From Paenibacillus sp. (GTDB taxonomy: Bacteria; Bacillota; Bacilli; Paenibacillales; NBRC-103111), in the NCBI GenBank assembly GCA_031180825.1, contig JAPSLM010000004.1, positions 211,219-275,218 of the forward strand: a stretch of DNA of 64,000 nt. Direction: 5' to 3'. Positions within the stretch are counted from its first letter, which is position 1, and every line of letters begins with the position of its first letter. The notes under the pieces are model-generated. The model saw nothing but the letters and a program-made list of their open reading frames with translations, was not told the DNA's origin and made no database searches. Below are positions 25,709 through 35,145 of this stretch, piece after piece. The translations under genes were made by a program, and so were the position numbers.

Positions 25709-27247
25709 TTGAAAATCGAATTCGAGCGTGTCGGTTTCGGCGAGCAGGCGAATGAGCTGTTTCATATATGCAAGCTTTTTTTCGAAGAGGTCGAACCGGT
25801 CTACGAGAGAACGGACGATGCGCGTCTGCATGTTCGCGTCGACGTGGAAGCGGATGAATCGAAGCGAGCGATCAGGTCCAAGGTCCGACTGACCGACCGG
25901 GAAACGGGAGCCTCATACGAAGCCGAGCATGAGCGGGCGATGGATGCGCGGGACGCCGGGCATAAGCGCACCGTCAAGCGGTCGGTCGGCTACGGGCTGC
26001 TTCAAGTGCTTCGCGAGTATACCGGGCTGGAGCAGGCATGGGGGATTCTGACCGGCGTGCGTCCGACCAAACTGATGCATAACATGATGATGAAACAACC
26101 GATTGAAAGCTGCAAGCAGACGCTGCGCGACGAGTATCTCGTAACCGAACCGAAAGTGGAACTGCTCGCCGGAATAGCCGAACGTCAATTGAAAGTGATT
26201 CCCGATTTGTTCCATCTGGACAAGGAAGTAAGCATTTATATCGGAATTCCGTTTTGCCCGACCAAATGCGCTTATTGTACATTTCCGGCCTACGATATTC
26301 GGGGAAATAACGGGTCCGTCGAAGCGTTTCTGGATGGGCTGCATTATGAGATTCGCGAGATGGGCCGCTGGATGCGGGAAGCCGGGGTCGGCATTACGAC
26401 GATTTACTGGGGAGGGGGAACGCCCACGAGCATTACGGCCGAGCAGATGGATGCGCTGTTCGTCACGATGCACGAATCGTTCCCGGCGATGGACCGTGTC
26501 CGCGAGCTGACCGTCGAGGCGGGCCGTCCGGATACGATTACCGAAGACAAGATCGAAGTGATGAAGCGCTGGAAGGTCGACCGGATCAGCATTAATCCGC
26601 AAAGCTTCACGCAGGCGACGCTGGATGCGATCGGACGGCACCATACGGTGACGGAAACGATCGAGAAGTTCAAGCTCGCGCGACAGCTTGGTCTGAACAA
26701 CATCAACATGGATTTGATTATCGGGCTGCCGAACGAGGGAATGGCCGAGCTGCAGAGGACGCTCGATCAGACGGCCGAGCTGCTGCCGGAATCACTGACG
26801 GTCCATACGCTTTCCTTCAAGCGAGCTTCCAAAATGACAAAAAACAAAAGCGAATACGAAGTGGCGGAGCGGGACGAAATCGCCGAGATGATCCGCGCAG
26901 CCTCCGAGTGGACGGAGCGGCACGGGTACAAGCCGTATTACATGTACCGGCAGAAAAATATTTTGGGCAATCAGGAGAATGTCGGTTATTCGCTCGAAGG
27001 CTTCGAAAGTCTGTACAACATTCTGATGATGGAAGAGCGTCAGACGATTATCGGACTCGGCTGCGGCGCGGTAAGCAAAGTGCTTTATCCGAAAGTCGAG
27101 CATGAAGACGGCTACGAGCAGCGCATCGAACGGCTGCCGAATCCGAAGGAGCCCTCCTTCTACAACGAGGCTTATCAAGAATATGTCGGCAAAAAAATCA
27201 GGCTGCTGAACGATGCTTACGGCGTGTCTGCAGGCCGGCCGTCGTAA
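25709..27247 (+). CDS. hemZ: HemZ-type radical SAM coproporphyrinogen dehydrogenase-like protein
   Basis: About 512 residues. Related to oxygen-independent coproporphyrinogen III oxidase (HemN); B. subtilis HemZ (501) is encoded in the same neighbourhood. The radical SAM cluster motif CPTKCAYC sits at about residues 183-190 after IYIGIPF, and YWGGGTPTSI is the SAM-binding stretch. The N-terminal 170 residues are the extra domain typical of HemZ. Start is TTG 25709 (10 bases after GGAGG); the track's TTG 25616 gives an atypical extension. Actual activity in haem synthesis is uncertain even for B. subtilis HemZ. Confidence 0.92.
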   Translation: MKIEFERVGFGEQANELFHICKLFFEEVEPVYERTDDARLHVRVDVEADESKRAIRSKVRLTDRETGASYEAEHERAMDARDAGHKRTVKRSVGYGLLQVLREYTGLEQAWGILTGVRPTKLMHNMMMKQPIESCKQTLRDEYLVTEPKVELLAGIAERQLKVIPDLFHLDKEVSIYIGIPFCPTKCAYCTFPAYDIRGNNGSVEAFLDGLHYEIREMGRWMREAGVGITTIYWGGGTPTSITAEQMDALFVTMHESFPAMDRVRELTVEAGRPDTITEDKIEVMKRWKVDRISINPQSFTQATLDAIGRHHTVTETIEKFKLARQLGLNNINMDLIIGLPNEGMAELQRTLDQTAELLPESLTVHTLSFKRASKMTKNKSEYEVAERDEIAEMIRAASEWTERHGYKPYYMYRQKNILGNQENVGYSLEGFESLYNILMMEERQTIIGLGCGAVSKVLYPKVEHEDGYEQRIERLPNPKEPSFYNEAYQEYVGKKIRLLNDAYGVSAGRPS

Positions 27248-27319
27248 GGCGGCGCAACAAATCATGCTTCGTTTTTTACCAATGATCGGGCTTACATTAT
27301 AACATGGCAGAGGTGTATT

Positions 27320-29281
27320 ATGGCAGGGAAATCGAACTATTCCGGAGGCAGTGCAAAAGGCTACGTATTTGTAATCGCACTGATCGTTCTAATCGCGGCT
27401 GGCGCCGGAGCGTGGCATTATTGGAAAGCAGGGGGAACGAAGGCCGGAACGGACAGCGGTCATCGAAAGGCCGCCCAGAAGCTGGCGGAAGTGAAAACGG
27501 TAAGTACTCCAAAAGACAGCTACGACGTAATTGTAGCCGGTACCGACCCCGAGGGAGTGGCGGCGGCCGTTTCCGCGGCGCGCAACGGCCAGAAGACGCT
27601 GCTGGTAGACGGAAGAGACCGCGAAATCCTGGGCGGACTGATGACCCTCGGTTGGTTGAACAGCCTGGACATGAACTATGAGCCGGACAAAGGGGTGTTC
27701 CATAAGCGGGAAATGCTCAACAAGGGCATCTTTGCGGAGTGGTACGGCAAAATCGAAGGAGATTCGTTCGATGTCGTGACGGCGGCCAATGCCTTTAACG
27801 AGATGGTCGCTGCGGAGAACAATATCGACGTGCTGTTGAAAGTCAAATCGATGGAGCCGATCACTTCTCCATCGGGAACGGTTTCCAAAATTACGGGCAT
27901 GAAACTCACTTTGGCTGACGGCAGCGTCAAAACCGTCCAGACCAAAGCGCTCATCGACGCAACGCAGGATGCGGACATTGCGGCAGCCGCAGAAGTTCCT
28001 TATACGACAGGGCGCGAAGATCTCGGCGACAAGAAGGCGCGTATGGCCGTGACGCTCGTCTTCCGGTTGAAGAATGTTACGCCGGCCGTATGGGAGAAGG
28101 TCCGCAAGCGTCTGGATGGAGATAACGACGCCGGAACGGGCGCGAACGAAATGAGCGCTTGGGGTTATAAAGACATGAAGGATTATCCTGCGGTCAATAA
28201 AGATCGCGTGCGGATGCGGGGATTGAACATCGGACGTCAGAACAACGATACGATGCTGATCAACGCGCTGCAAATTTTCGGAATCGACGGAACCGATCCG
28301 AAATCGCGGGAAGAAGCATTTAAGCTTGGTAAAGACGAGCTTCCTAATATTGTAAAATACATGAAAGAAAAATATCCTGAATTTGCCGGTATCGCATTGG
28401 ACGATACGGCGCCGGAACTGTATGTGCGCGAAACGCGCCACATTCAAGGCGAATACCGCCTCAGCATTATCGACGTGCTCGAAAACCGCGATCAATGGGA
28501 CCGCATCGGTTTCGGCTCCTATCCGGTCGATATTCAGCGGATGTCACCTGCGGACACCGGCGCGGTCGTGACCGTGCCTCAGCAATACGCGGTGCCGTTC
28601 CGCAGCATTGTGCCGCTGAAAGTGGACGGGCTGCTGGTCGTCGGGCGCGCGGCAAGCTTCGATTCGCTGCCGCACGGAACCGCGCGCGTCATTCCGGTCG
28701 GCATGGCGGCTGCCGAAGCGGCCGGAGCGGCAGCGAAAATCGCGGCGGACTCCGGAATTACGTTCCGTCAGATGTCCGCCAACAAAGAGGCCATTACGAA
28801 GCTTCAGGATACGTTGAATAAGCAGGGGATGGTGCTGCAGCCGTTCAGCATCAAGCCGCAGCCGTTCATGGAGCATAAAGCGTACGAAGGATTGAAGGTA
28901 GCGGTCACGCTCGGCCTTGCGACGGGCGGATACGACAATAACTTTGCGCTGGACAGCAAGTCCAATCAGCAGCGGCTGGTCAACCTTCTCTTGGGAATGC
29001 GCAAATTCAAGCCCGAGGAGATGGCCGGGAACCCGGGAGAGGCGCTCGCCAAAGGCACCGATCCGAAGACGCTGGCGGTAACGCTGGATCAAGCGGCGCA
29101 TATGATCGCCCTTTTGCTGAAAGTGGAAACGGCGCCCGAGCAAGCGCTGCAGACGCTGCAGAGCAAAGGATTGCTTAATGCTGCGACATTGGACGGCATT
29201 GCAAACAAACAGGAGCTGACCAACGGCGACACGTATATGCTGATGAAAGACGTATATAACGCGCTGAAGGCGGCAAAATAA
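27320..29281 (+). CDS. Membrane-anchored FAD-dependent oxidoreductase
   Basis: 653 residues. An N-terminal signal-anchor helix (about residues 14-33) is followed by a short linker, then an FAD-binding oxidoreductase domain of the PF12831 type (YDVIVAGTDPEGVAAAVSAARNG, about residues 67-90). Conserved later blocks are RETRHIQGEYRLSI and HGTARVIPVGMAAAEAAG. In the dinucleotide motif the second Gly position is Asp (GTDPEG). After about residue 500 the C-terminus is a helical region (LGLATGGYDNNF and beyond) without a recognised catalytic role. The anchor places the enzyme outside the cell; substrate unknown. It has no operon partner, sitting between hemZ and the hisS T-box. Confidence 0.75.
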   Translation: MAGKSNYSGGSAKGYVFVIALIVLIAAGAGAWHYWKAGGTKAGTDSGHRKAAQKLAEVKTVSTPKDSYDVIVAGTDPEGVAAAVSAARNGQKTLLVDGRDREILGGLMTLGWLNSLDMNYEPDKGVFHKREMLNKGIFAEWYGKIEGDSFDVVTAANAFNEMVAAENNIDVLLKVKSMEPITSPSGTVSKITGMKLTLADGSVKTVQTKALIDATQDADIAAAAEVPYTTGREDLGDKKARMAVTLVFRLKNVTPAVWEKVRKRLDGDNDAGTGANEMSAWGYKDMKDYPAVNKDRVRMRGLNIGRQNNDTMLINALQIFGIDGTDPKSREEAFKLGKDELPNIVKYMKEKYPEFAGIALDDTAPELYVRETRHIQGEYRLSIIDVLENRDQWDRIGFGSYPVDIQRMSPADTGAVVTVPQQYAVPFRSIVPLKVDGLLVVGRAASFDSLPHGTARVIPVGMAAAEAAGAAAKIAADSGITFRQMSANKEAITKLQDTLNKQGMVLQPFSIKPQPFMEHKAYEGLKVAVTLGLATGGYDNNFALDSKSNQQRLVNLLLGMRKFKPEEMAGNPGEALAKGTDPKTLAVTLDQAAHMIALLLKVETAPEQALQTLQSKGLLNAATLDGIANKQELTNGDTYMLMKDVYNALKAAK

Positions 29282-29318
29282 TCCGCATGAAATTTTGCAA
29301 GCAAGCATATGTTTTTTC

Positions 29319-29347
29319 TTGACTTTGGATACCTTCGCGGGTAGAAT
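29319..29347 (+). promoter_or_regulatory. SigA promoter of hisS-aspS
   Basis: TTGACT (29319-29324), 17-base spacer, TAGAAT (29342-29347). The T-box leader begins about seven bases later. Confidence 0.8.
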
Positions 29348-29353
29348 AAATTC

Positions 29354-29702
29354 TAATTCCATGTCATATCTTGTAGATCCGTTGATGGGACAAAGTAATT
29401 CGAACCTTGCATATCCAGAGAGGGAAGCCAAGGCTGCAAGCTTCCTTATGCGAATCGGACGAACAGACCTCCCGGAGGACGAACGGGGAACCCCGGCCAG
29501 ACGAAGGCGTTCATAGCCGGTGCCGGATAGTAGTCGTTTGCGGCTGGCGGACGTTACCCGCTTGAAGAGTGTGATCGAGTTATTTTGCATAAAGCCGGGC
29601 CCGGCAGCGGCAAGCTCGTTCGAATCGTGGGTGGTACCGCGGGAGACTTTGGGTAAGTACAATCTCTCGTCCCTGAATTTGTTCAGGGGCGGGAGTTTTT
29701 TT
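29354..29702 (+). promoter_or_regulatory. T-box riboswitch controlling hisS-aspS, likely Asp specifier
   Basis: The 350-base leader fills the gap before hisS. The T-box sequence TGGTACCGCG is at 29632-29641, and a terminator stem CTCTCGTCCCTGAA / TTCAGGGGCGGGAG with a T-run lies at 29664-29702. In Stem I, AGTA (29394-29397) is followed by ATTCG, which pairs with CGAAT at 29451-29455; GCATA/TATGC and the AGAGAGG bulge region lie above. The triplet in the specifier position just after CGAAT is GAC (29458-29460), an Asp codon, although hisS is the first gene. Uncharged tRNA should favour read-through. Specifier assignment is by eye. Confidence 0.85.
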
Positions 29703-29745
29703 ATTTATTTGTGCTGAAATGCGACAGAAAGGAGTCTGGGCTTAC

Positions 29746-31008
29746 ATGAGCATTCAAAAACCGAAGGGCACGCAGGACCTGCTGCCCGGCGAAATCGAGA
29801 AATGGCAGTACATCGAGGCGAAGGCCCGGGAGCTGTGTCTGCGTTTCAATTTTCGCGAGATCCGTACGCCGATGTTCGAGCACACGGAGCTGTTCCAGCG
29901 CGGCGTAGGAGAGACGACGGACATCGTCGAGAAGGAAATGTACACCTTTCTCGACAAAGGGGACCGCAGCATTTCGCTTCGTCCCGAAGGGACGGCGGGG
30001 GTCGTACGCTCTTATGTGGAAAACAAGCTGTACGGCGAACCCGATGTCAGCAAGCTGTATTATATCGGTCCGATGTTCCGTTACGAGCAGCCGCAGGCCG
30101 GCCGTTACCGCCAGTTTCACCAGTTCGGCATCGAAGCGTTCGGTTCGGTGGACCCGAGTCTCGACGCGGAAGTTATTGCGCTGGGCTATACGTTCTATAA
30201 AGAGCTTGGACTAAAAGACGTCACGGTGGAAATCAACTCCGTCGGCAACCCGGCCGTGCGGGCCGCGTACCGCGAGAAAATACAGCAGTTTTTTGCTCCG
30301 GTGAAGGATAAGCTGTGCAAGGACTGTCAATCGCGGTACGACCGCAATCCGATGAGGCTTCTCGATTGCAAGGTCGATCAGAAATACGGCGAAGGCGCGC
30401 CGACCATCCTCGAATATCTGGATGAAGAATGCCGGACGCACTTCCAAGCGGTGCAGGATTATTTGACGGCGATGGAGATTCCGTTCCGCATTAATCCGTG
30501 GCTGGTCCGGGGGCTGGATTACTACACGCATACCGCGTTCGAGTACAAAGCGGCCGGTATCGGCGCGATCGATACGATCGGGGGCGGCGGGCGTTATAAC
30601 GGCCTTGTCGGACAAATCGGCGGAACCGACCAGCCGGGCGTCGGCTTCGGGCTCGGAATGGAGCGGATTCTGCTTGTGCTGCAGGCGCAGGGCGTCGATA
30701 TTCCGGCGGCAAAACCGTTGGATGTGTACTTGATCGGCCTGGGCGAAGCCGCAGAGCGCGAGTGTGTGAAGCTGCTGCAAAATCTTCGTTTGGCAGGCCT
30801 GTCGGCGGAAAAAGACTATCTGGGCCGCAAAATCAAAGCGAAAATGAAATCGGCCGACCGGTACAATGCGGCTTATGTCGCCATTCTTGGCGACGACGAG
30901 CTCCTGAAGGGCGAAATTACCTTGAAAACGATGGCTACCGGCGAACAGGAAACGCTGCCTCTCTCCGATTTCGTGCAGACGCTGCGCGAGCGGGCCGGGC
31001 AAGTTTAA
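29746..31008 (+). CDS. hisS: Histidyl-tRNA synthetase
   Basis: About 420 residues, standard length. Class II synthetase: N-terminus [12 protein letters not shown], motif 2 [18 protein letters not shown], histidine A motif [15 protein letters not shown], motif 3 [11 protein letters not shown], and a C-terminal anticodon domain. ATG 29746 follows AAAGGAG; the upstream ATG 29719 in the track is before that site. First gene of a T-box-controlled operon with aspS 41 bases downstream. Confidence 0.97.
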   Translation: MSIQKPKGTQDLLPGEIEKWQYIEAKARELCLRFNFREIRTPMFEHTELFQRGVGETTDIVEKEMYTFLDKGDRSISLRPEGTAGVVRSYVENKLYGEPDVSKLYYIGPMFRYEQPQAGRYRQFHQFGIEAFGSVDPSLDAEVIALGYTFYKELGLKDVTVEINSVGNPAVRAAYREKIQQFFAPVKDKLCKDCQSRYDRNPMRLLDCKVDQKYGEGAPTILEYLDEECRTHFQAVQDYLTAMEIPFRINPWLVRGLDYYTHTAFEYKAAGIGAIDTIGGGGRYNGLVGQIGGTDQPGVGFGLGMERILLVLQAQGVDIPAAKPLDVYLIGLGEAAERECVKLLQNLRLAGLSAEKDYLGRKIKAKMKSADRYNAAYVAILGDDELLKGEITLKTMATGEQETLPLSDFVQTLRERAGQV

Positions 31009-31049
31009 CGATAAATTATTTTGATCAAACTCTGGAGGTAACGAACACC

Positions 31050-32837
31050 ATGACAACGATGTTAAAAACGCATCATTGCGGCACTTTGAGCAAAGCTAAC
31101 GTGGGAGAGACGGTGACCCTGAACGGTTGGGTCCAGCGCCGCCGCGACTTGGGCGGGGTCTTGTTCATCGATCTGCGCGACCGGAGCGGGATCGTGCAAA
31201 TCGTCTTCAACCCGGCTTTTTCCGGCGAAGCGCTTGCAGTAGCCGACCGGGCACGCAACGAATACGTGCTGGCGGTACGCGGGGAAGTTGTAGAACGGGA
31301 TGCGGAGACCGTTAACCCGAACCTTCCGACCGGAGAGATCGAAGTTCGGATCACCGAGATCGAAATATTGAATGCCGCGAAAAATCCGCCGTTCTTCATC
31401 GAAGACGGGATCGAAATCGACGAATCGCTGCGTCTCAAGCACCGCTATCTCGACCTGCGCCGTCCGGAAATGCAGCGTACTTTGATGCTGCGCGCCAAAG
31501 CGGCCAAAGTATTCCGCGATTATTTGGACGAGAACGGCTTTGTCGAGGTGGAAACGCCGATTTTGATCAACAGCACGCCGGAAGGCGCGCGCGATTACTT
31601 GGTGCCGAGCCGCGTCCATCCGGGCGAATTTTTCGCGCTGCCGCAATCGCCGCAAATTTTTAAGCAGCTGCTGATGGTTAGCGGCATGGAGCGCTACTAC
31701 CAAATCGCCCGCTGCTTCCGCGACGAAGATTTGCGGGCCGACCGTCAGCCGGAATTTACGCAGGTGGACATTGAAACGTCGTTCTTGTCCCAGGATCAGC
31801 TGCTCGATATGATGGAGAAGCTCGTCGTACGCTTGTTTAAAGAAACGGCCGGCGCCGATATCGAAACGCCGTTCCAGCGGATCAGCTATGCGGATGCGAT
31901 GGGCAAATACGGCTCCGACAAGCCCGATCTCCGCTTCGGCCTGGAGCTTCAGGACGTTTCGGACATTGTCGCCGAATCGGGCGTCCAAGTCTTCGCGAGC
32001 GTTATTAAAAAGGGCGGTCAGGTGAAGGCGCTCAATGCCAAAGGCTGCGCCGCTTGGAGCCGCAAGGAAATCGACGATCTCGGCGTATTCGCCGCACGCT
32101 ACGGGGCCAAAGGGCTTGCGTGGATGACGTACAAAGACGGCGAACTGAAAGGGCCGATCGTGAAGTTCTTCAACGAGCAGGAGCTGGAGCTGCTTAAGCA
32201 GCGTCTGGAAGCCGAGGAAGGCGACCTGCTGCTGTTCTCCGCCGATACGAAAAAGGTCGTTGCCGACGTGCTCGGAAACCTTCGTTTGAAAATCGGCCGT
32301 CAATTGGGGCTGATCGACGACAGCAAATTCAAATTCGCATGGGTGGTAGACTTCCCGCTGCTCAGCTATGACGAGGAAGCGAAGCGCTATGTAGCGGAGC
32401 ATCATCCGTTCACCCGTCCTAAGGAAGAAGACATGCATTACTTCGATACCGATCCGGGACAAATCCGTGCGCAGGCCTACGATCTTGTGCTGAACGGCTA
32501 CGAAGTCGGCGGCGGCTCCATGCGGATTTATCAGCGTGAAGTACAAGAGAAAATGTTTGCCACGCTTGGCCTTTCCAAGGAAGAAGCGCAGGAGAAATTC
32601 GGCTATCTGCTGGAAGCTTTCGAATACGGTACGCCGCCTCACGGGGGCATTGCGTTCGGGTTCGACCGGCTCGTGATGCTGATTACCGGCCGCACGAATC
32701 TGCGCGAAACGATTGCCTTCCCGAAGACGGCCAGCGCAACGGACCTGTTAACGGGAGCTCCGGGTCCCGTGGATGCCAAGCAGCTTGAGGACTTGTCCAT
32801 TCGTTTGGCGCTCAAGCAGCCTTCCGCCAAAGCTTAA
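31050..32837 (+). CDS. aspS: Aspartyl-tRNA synthetase
   Basis: About 595 residues, the bacterial length with the GAD insertion domain. N-terminal OB-fold anticodon domain ([22 protein letters not shown]), class II motifs [18 protein letters not shown] and [15 protein letters not shown] 31050 follows GGAGGTAA; the track's start at 30762 lies inside hisS and is rejected. Whether it also charges tRNA-Asn cannot be judged from sequence alone. Confidence 0.97.
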   Translation: MTTMLKTHHCGTLSKANVGETVTLNGWVQRRRDLGGVLFIDLRDRSGIVQIVFNPAFSGEALAVADRARNEYVLAVRGEVVERDAETVNPNLPTGEIEVRITEIEILNAAKNPPFFIEDGIEIDESLRLKHRYLDLRRPEMQRTLMLRAKAAKVFRDYLDENGFVEVETPILINSTPEGARDYLVPSRVHPGEFFALPQSPQIFKQLLMVSGMERYYQIARCFRDEDLRADRQPEFTQVDIETSFLSQDQLLDMMEKLVVRLFKETAGADIETPFQRISYADAMGKYGSDKPDLRFGLELQDVSDIVAESGVQVFASVIKKGGQVKALNAKGCAAWSRKEIDDLGVFAARYGAKGLAWMTYKDGELKGPIVKFFNEQELELLKQRLEAEEGDLLLFSADTKKVVADVLGNLRLKIGRQLGLIDDSKFKFAWVVDFPLLSYDEEAKRYVAEHHPFTRPKEEDMHYFDTDPGQIRAQAYDLVLNGYEVGGGSMRIYQREVQEKMFATLGLSKEEAQEKFGYLLEAFEYGTPPHGGIAFGFDRLVMLITGRTNLRETIAFPKTASATDLLTGAPGPVDAKQLEDLSIRLALKQPSAKA

Positions 32838-32870
32838 GACCCGAATAAAGAGGAGTGTGGACAGTAAGCC

Positions 32871-33632
32871 ATGCTGCATCAATTTTCCCGTACGGAGCTG
32901 GCGATCGGCCCGGAAGGGCTTGAGGTTATGAAAAACAGTACGGTGGCGGTTCTCGGCATCGGCGGCGTCGGATCGATCGCCGCCGAAGCGTTGGCCCGCA
33001 CCGGCGTCGGCCGGATCATCATGATTGACAAGGATGTCGTCGACATCACGAATGTGAACCGGCAAATTCATGCTTTGGTGACGACGGTCGGCCAGCCGAA
33101 GGCCGAGCTGATGAGAGACCGTATCCTGCAAATCAACCCGGAATGCGATGCCGTCGCCCTGCGCATGTTTTATACCGAAGAAACGTATGAGCAGTTGTTC
33201 CAATATCCGTTGGATTATGTTTTGGACGCTTCCGATACGATCAGCTACAAAATCCATCTGATCAAGCAATGCTTGCAGCGGAAAATCCCGCTTATTTCCA
33301 GTATGGGCGCAGCGAATAAGATGGATCCTACCCGGTTTCAGGTGGCCGATATTTCCAAGACGACCGTCGATCCGATGGCACGGGTAATCCGTCACAAGCT
33401 GCGGAAGGAAGGCATCAAGAAGGGCGTCAAAGTCGTTTTTTCGACGGAAGAGCCGATTAAGCCGCGGGTAGACGTCACGCAGCGGATCGTGCCGGAGAAT
33501 GCGCCCGAGATTCGTAAAGCGCAGCAGCCGCCGGCCAGCAACGCGTTCGTTCCGCCTGTCGCCGGACTGATCATGGTCAGCGTCGCTGTCCGTGACCTGT
33601 TGGCCAAGGCCGGACAGAAGCAGCATAGTTAG
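32871..33632 (+). CDS. tcdA: tRNA threonylcarbamoyladenosine dehydratase
   Basis: 253 residues. E1-like enzyme that cyclises t6A to ct6A at position 37 of ANN-decoding tRNAs. Nucleotide-binding motif VLGIGGVGSIAAEALARTGVG (about residues 24-44), followed by MIDKDVVDITNVNRQ as in ThiF/MoeB-fold proteins. It follows aspS by 33 bases, the B. subtilis yrvM position. Confidence 0.93.
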   Translation: MLHQFSRTELAIGPEGLEVMKNSTVAVLGIGGVGSIAAEALARTGVGRIIMIDKDVVDITNVNRQIHALVTTVGQPKAELMRDRILQINPECDAVALRMFYTEETYEQLFQYPLDYVLDASDTISYKIHLIKQCLQRKIPLISSMGAANKMDPTRFQVADISKTTVDPMARVIRHKLRKEGIKKGVKVVFSTEEPIKPRVDVTQRIVPENAPEIRKAQQPPASNAFVPPVAGLIMVSVAVRDLLAKAGQKQHS

Positions 33633-33648
33633 CGGAACAATATTAAAG

Positions 33649-33690
33649 AAAGCATCCTTGCAGCGAAAATGCGATAAGGATGCTTTTTTT
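33649..33690 (+). terminator. Terminator after tcdA
   Basis: AAAGCATCCTT / AAGGATGCTTTTTTT with a 16-base loop; ends the hisS-aspS-tcdA unit. Confidence 0.9.
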
Positions 33691-33760
33691 GTCTTTTTTG
33701 GGGCAAGATAGTAAAAGTAAACCAACGTTATTTCATCCTATTCCAATCGGAGTGCAGACC

Positions 33761-34546
33761 ATGGATCGAAATCCAGATACGGGAAACTACAGGCGCTATT
33801 TGGCTTATTTCGGAACCCTGAACATCAATATGCTGCATTTGCGCAAGCCTTGGGTGGTCGCTTGGTGGTCGGCCGCGTTTCCGGGGTTCGGACATTTGCT
33901 TCTCGGCAGCCAAATCAAAGGGTTGATCCTCATTTTGTGGGAAGTTGGAATCAATATGCAGTCGGGGCTCAATAAGTCGATGGTTAGCTCTTTTACGGGC
34001 CGGGTCGACCTGTCGAAGCAGCTGCTGAATCCGCGTTGGGTGCTGCTGTATATTCCTGTCTATATTTATGCCATCTGGGACAGCTACCGCAAGTCGATTG
34101 AGCAGAATAAGGAATGGATGCTGGCCGAATGGGAACGTGCACCGATTGTCTCCTTTAAAATGCGCGGAATGTCCATGAATCATTTGGACAAAAGCTCGCC
34201 CTCGCTCGCTATGGCTTGGTCTATGCTGATGCCGGGGCTTGGGCAGCTGTATCTTCACCGCATTCCTATAGGTTTTTTTTTGTTGGCCGGGTGGATTTCC
34301 TTTATGTATTTGTCGGGTGTTGCGGAAATCGTACTGCTTATGCTGGAAGAAAATAACATTGGGGTATGGCACTCGATAAACCCGCAGTGGGCCTTGTATA
34401 TGCCTTCTTTTTATTGCTTTTCGGCTTATGAGGCCTATGTGTATTCGGTCGAATACAACAAATTGTTCGACAAAGCCCAGAGGCAGTGGCTGGAGCGTAA
34501 TTATGGAAAGCTGCGCCCCGGCCTTTGCCGGGCGGCGGGACGGTAG
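33761..34546 (+). CDS. Hypothetical multi-pass membrane protein with duplicated PGxGxLxLG motif
   Basis: About 261 residues. Two related halves each hold a helix with a turn motif: AAFPGFGHLLLGSQIKGLIL (about residues 40-60) and MLMPGLGQLYLHRIPIGFFL (about 155-175). Each half has two or three hydrophobic segments. The motif resembles TM2-type membrane proteins. No enzyme residues recognised. ATG 33761 follows a weak CGGAGTG; the track's 33680 start overlaps the tcdA terminator. The following gene starts three bases after the stop, so the two are probably co-expressed. Confidence 0.65.
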   Translation: MDRNPDTGNYRRYLAYFGTLNINMLHLRKPWVVAWWSAAFPGFGHLLLGSQIKGLILILWEVGINMQSGLNKSMVSSFTGRVDLSKQLLNPRWVLLYIPVYIYAIWDSYRKSIEQNKEWMLAEWERAPIVSFKMRGMSMNHLDKSSPSLAMAWSMLMPGLGQLYLHRIPIGFFLLAGWISFMYLSGVAEIVLLMLEENNIGVWHSINPQWALYMPSFYCFSAYEAYVYSVEYNKLFDKAQRQWLERNYGKLRPGLCRAAGR

Positions 34547-34549
34547 AAG

Positions 34550-35014
34550 ATGTATATCGTAGCGACTTTTCATCATTCGTCGGAGCTGGAGCTGGCAATC
34601 TGCGAATTGGAGCAGCAGGGCATCCTTGCCGAAGCGATTGCTGCGGTTCCGCTGAGGGAAAACGGCCCCCAAGCGTTAAGGGTCTTCGATACGATTCGCC
34701 GTTCAGACGGGATCAGCATGCTGGACGGTCCTGCCGTAGTTGGGACGATCGGTTCCGTATTGGGAGCGTCGCTGGGCTTTGGCTGGGCGATGGGACCGAT
34801 TATCAGCGGACTGCTCGGGCTTGTGTCAGGCGCCGCCCTTGGCTTTATATTGGACTGGCTGATTAACTTCAACAAGCGAAAAAAACGCAAGCGGAGAGAG
34901 CTTGGCGCGGACGTCGTCGTGATTGTGGAATGCCGCCCCGAACAAGCATCGGATGTCCAGAACATTATGGAGCGCTGGTTTGCCTTGGGAATTGGCCGGC
35001 TTAGCTCGGGTTGA
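34550..35014 (+). CDS. Hypothetical protein with glycine-zipper membrane hairpin
   Basis: 154 residues. An N-terminal alpha/beta stretch (MYIVATFHHSSELELAICELEQQG) looks like a small ferredoxin-like fold. Then comes a Gly-rich hydrophobic hairpin (GTIGSVLGASLGFGWAMGP, GLVSGAALGF; about residues 64-102), a basic cluster KRKKRKRRE, and a second short alpha/beta part (VVVIVECRPEQASDVQNIMERW). This resembles stress-protein-like small membrane proteins, but I cannot name the family. Encoded directly after the preceding membrane protein. Confidence 0.6.
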   Translation: MYIVATFHHSSELELAICELEQQGILAEAIAAVPLRENGPQALRVFDTIRRSDGISMLDGPAVVGTIGSVLGASLGFGWAMGPIISGLLGLVSGAALGFILDWLINFNKRKKRKRRELGADVVVIVECRPEQASDVQNIMERWFALGIGRLSSG

Positions 35015-35025
35015 GCCCCAAACCT

Positions 35026-35054
35026 TTGTAAATCGCGCAAAGTGCTTTTATAAT
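35026..35054 (+). promoter_or_regulatory. Promoter upstream of rarA
   Basis: TTGTAA (35026-35031), 17-base spacer, perfect TATAAT (35049-35054). Confidence 0.75.
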
Positions 35055-35059
35055 AAAAA

Positions 35060-35113
35060 GCATGGGCCTACGTTCACGCACCTAAGCAGCGTCCGGAGCC
35101 TGTGCTTTTTTTG
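35060..35113 (+). ncRNA. Short promoter-terminator transcript or attenuator before rarA
   Basis: Immediately after the promoter, AGCATGGGC (35059-35067) can pair with GCCTGTGCT (35098-35106, two G-U pairs), followed by TTTTTTT. The loop itself can form ACGC/GCGT. The transcript would be about 55 bases. Either a small RNA or a leader attenuator for rarA, whose ATG is about 35 bases further on. Confidence 0.5.
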
Positions 35114-35145
35114 CGAATATTCAGGATTGGCGGTCAGAGGAAACG

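Noticed and set aside
30762-31049. N-terminal extension of aspS
   Set aside because: Out-of-frame reading of hisS; GGAGGTAA and ATG at 31050 give the normal N-terminus.
35060-35113. 6S RNA
   Set aside because: About 55 bases long, without the roughly 190-base rod with a central bubble.
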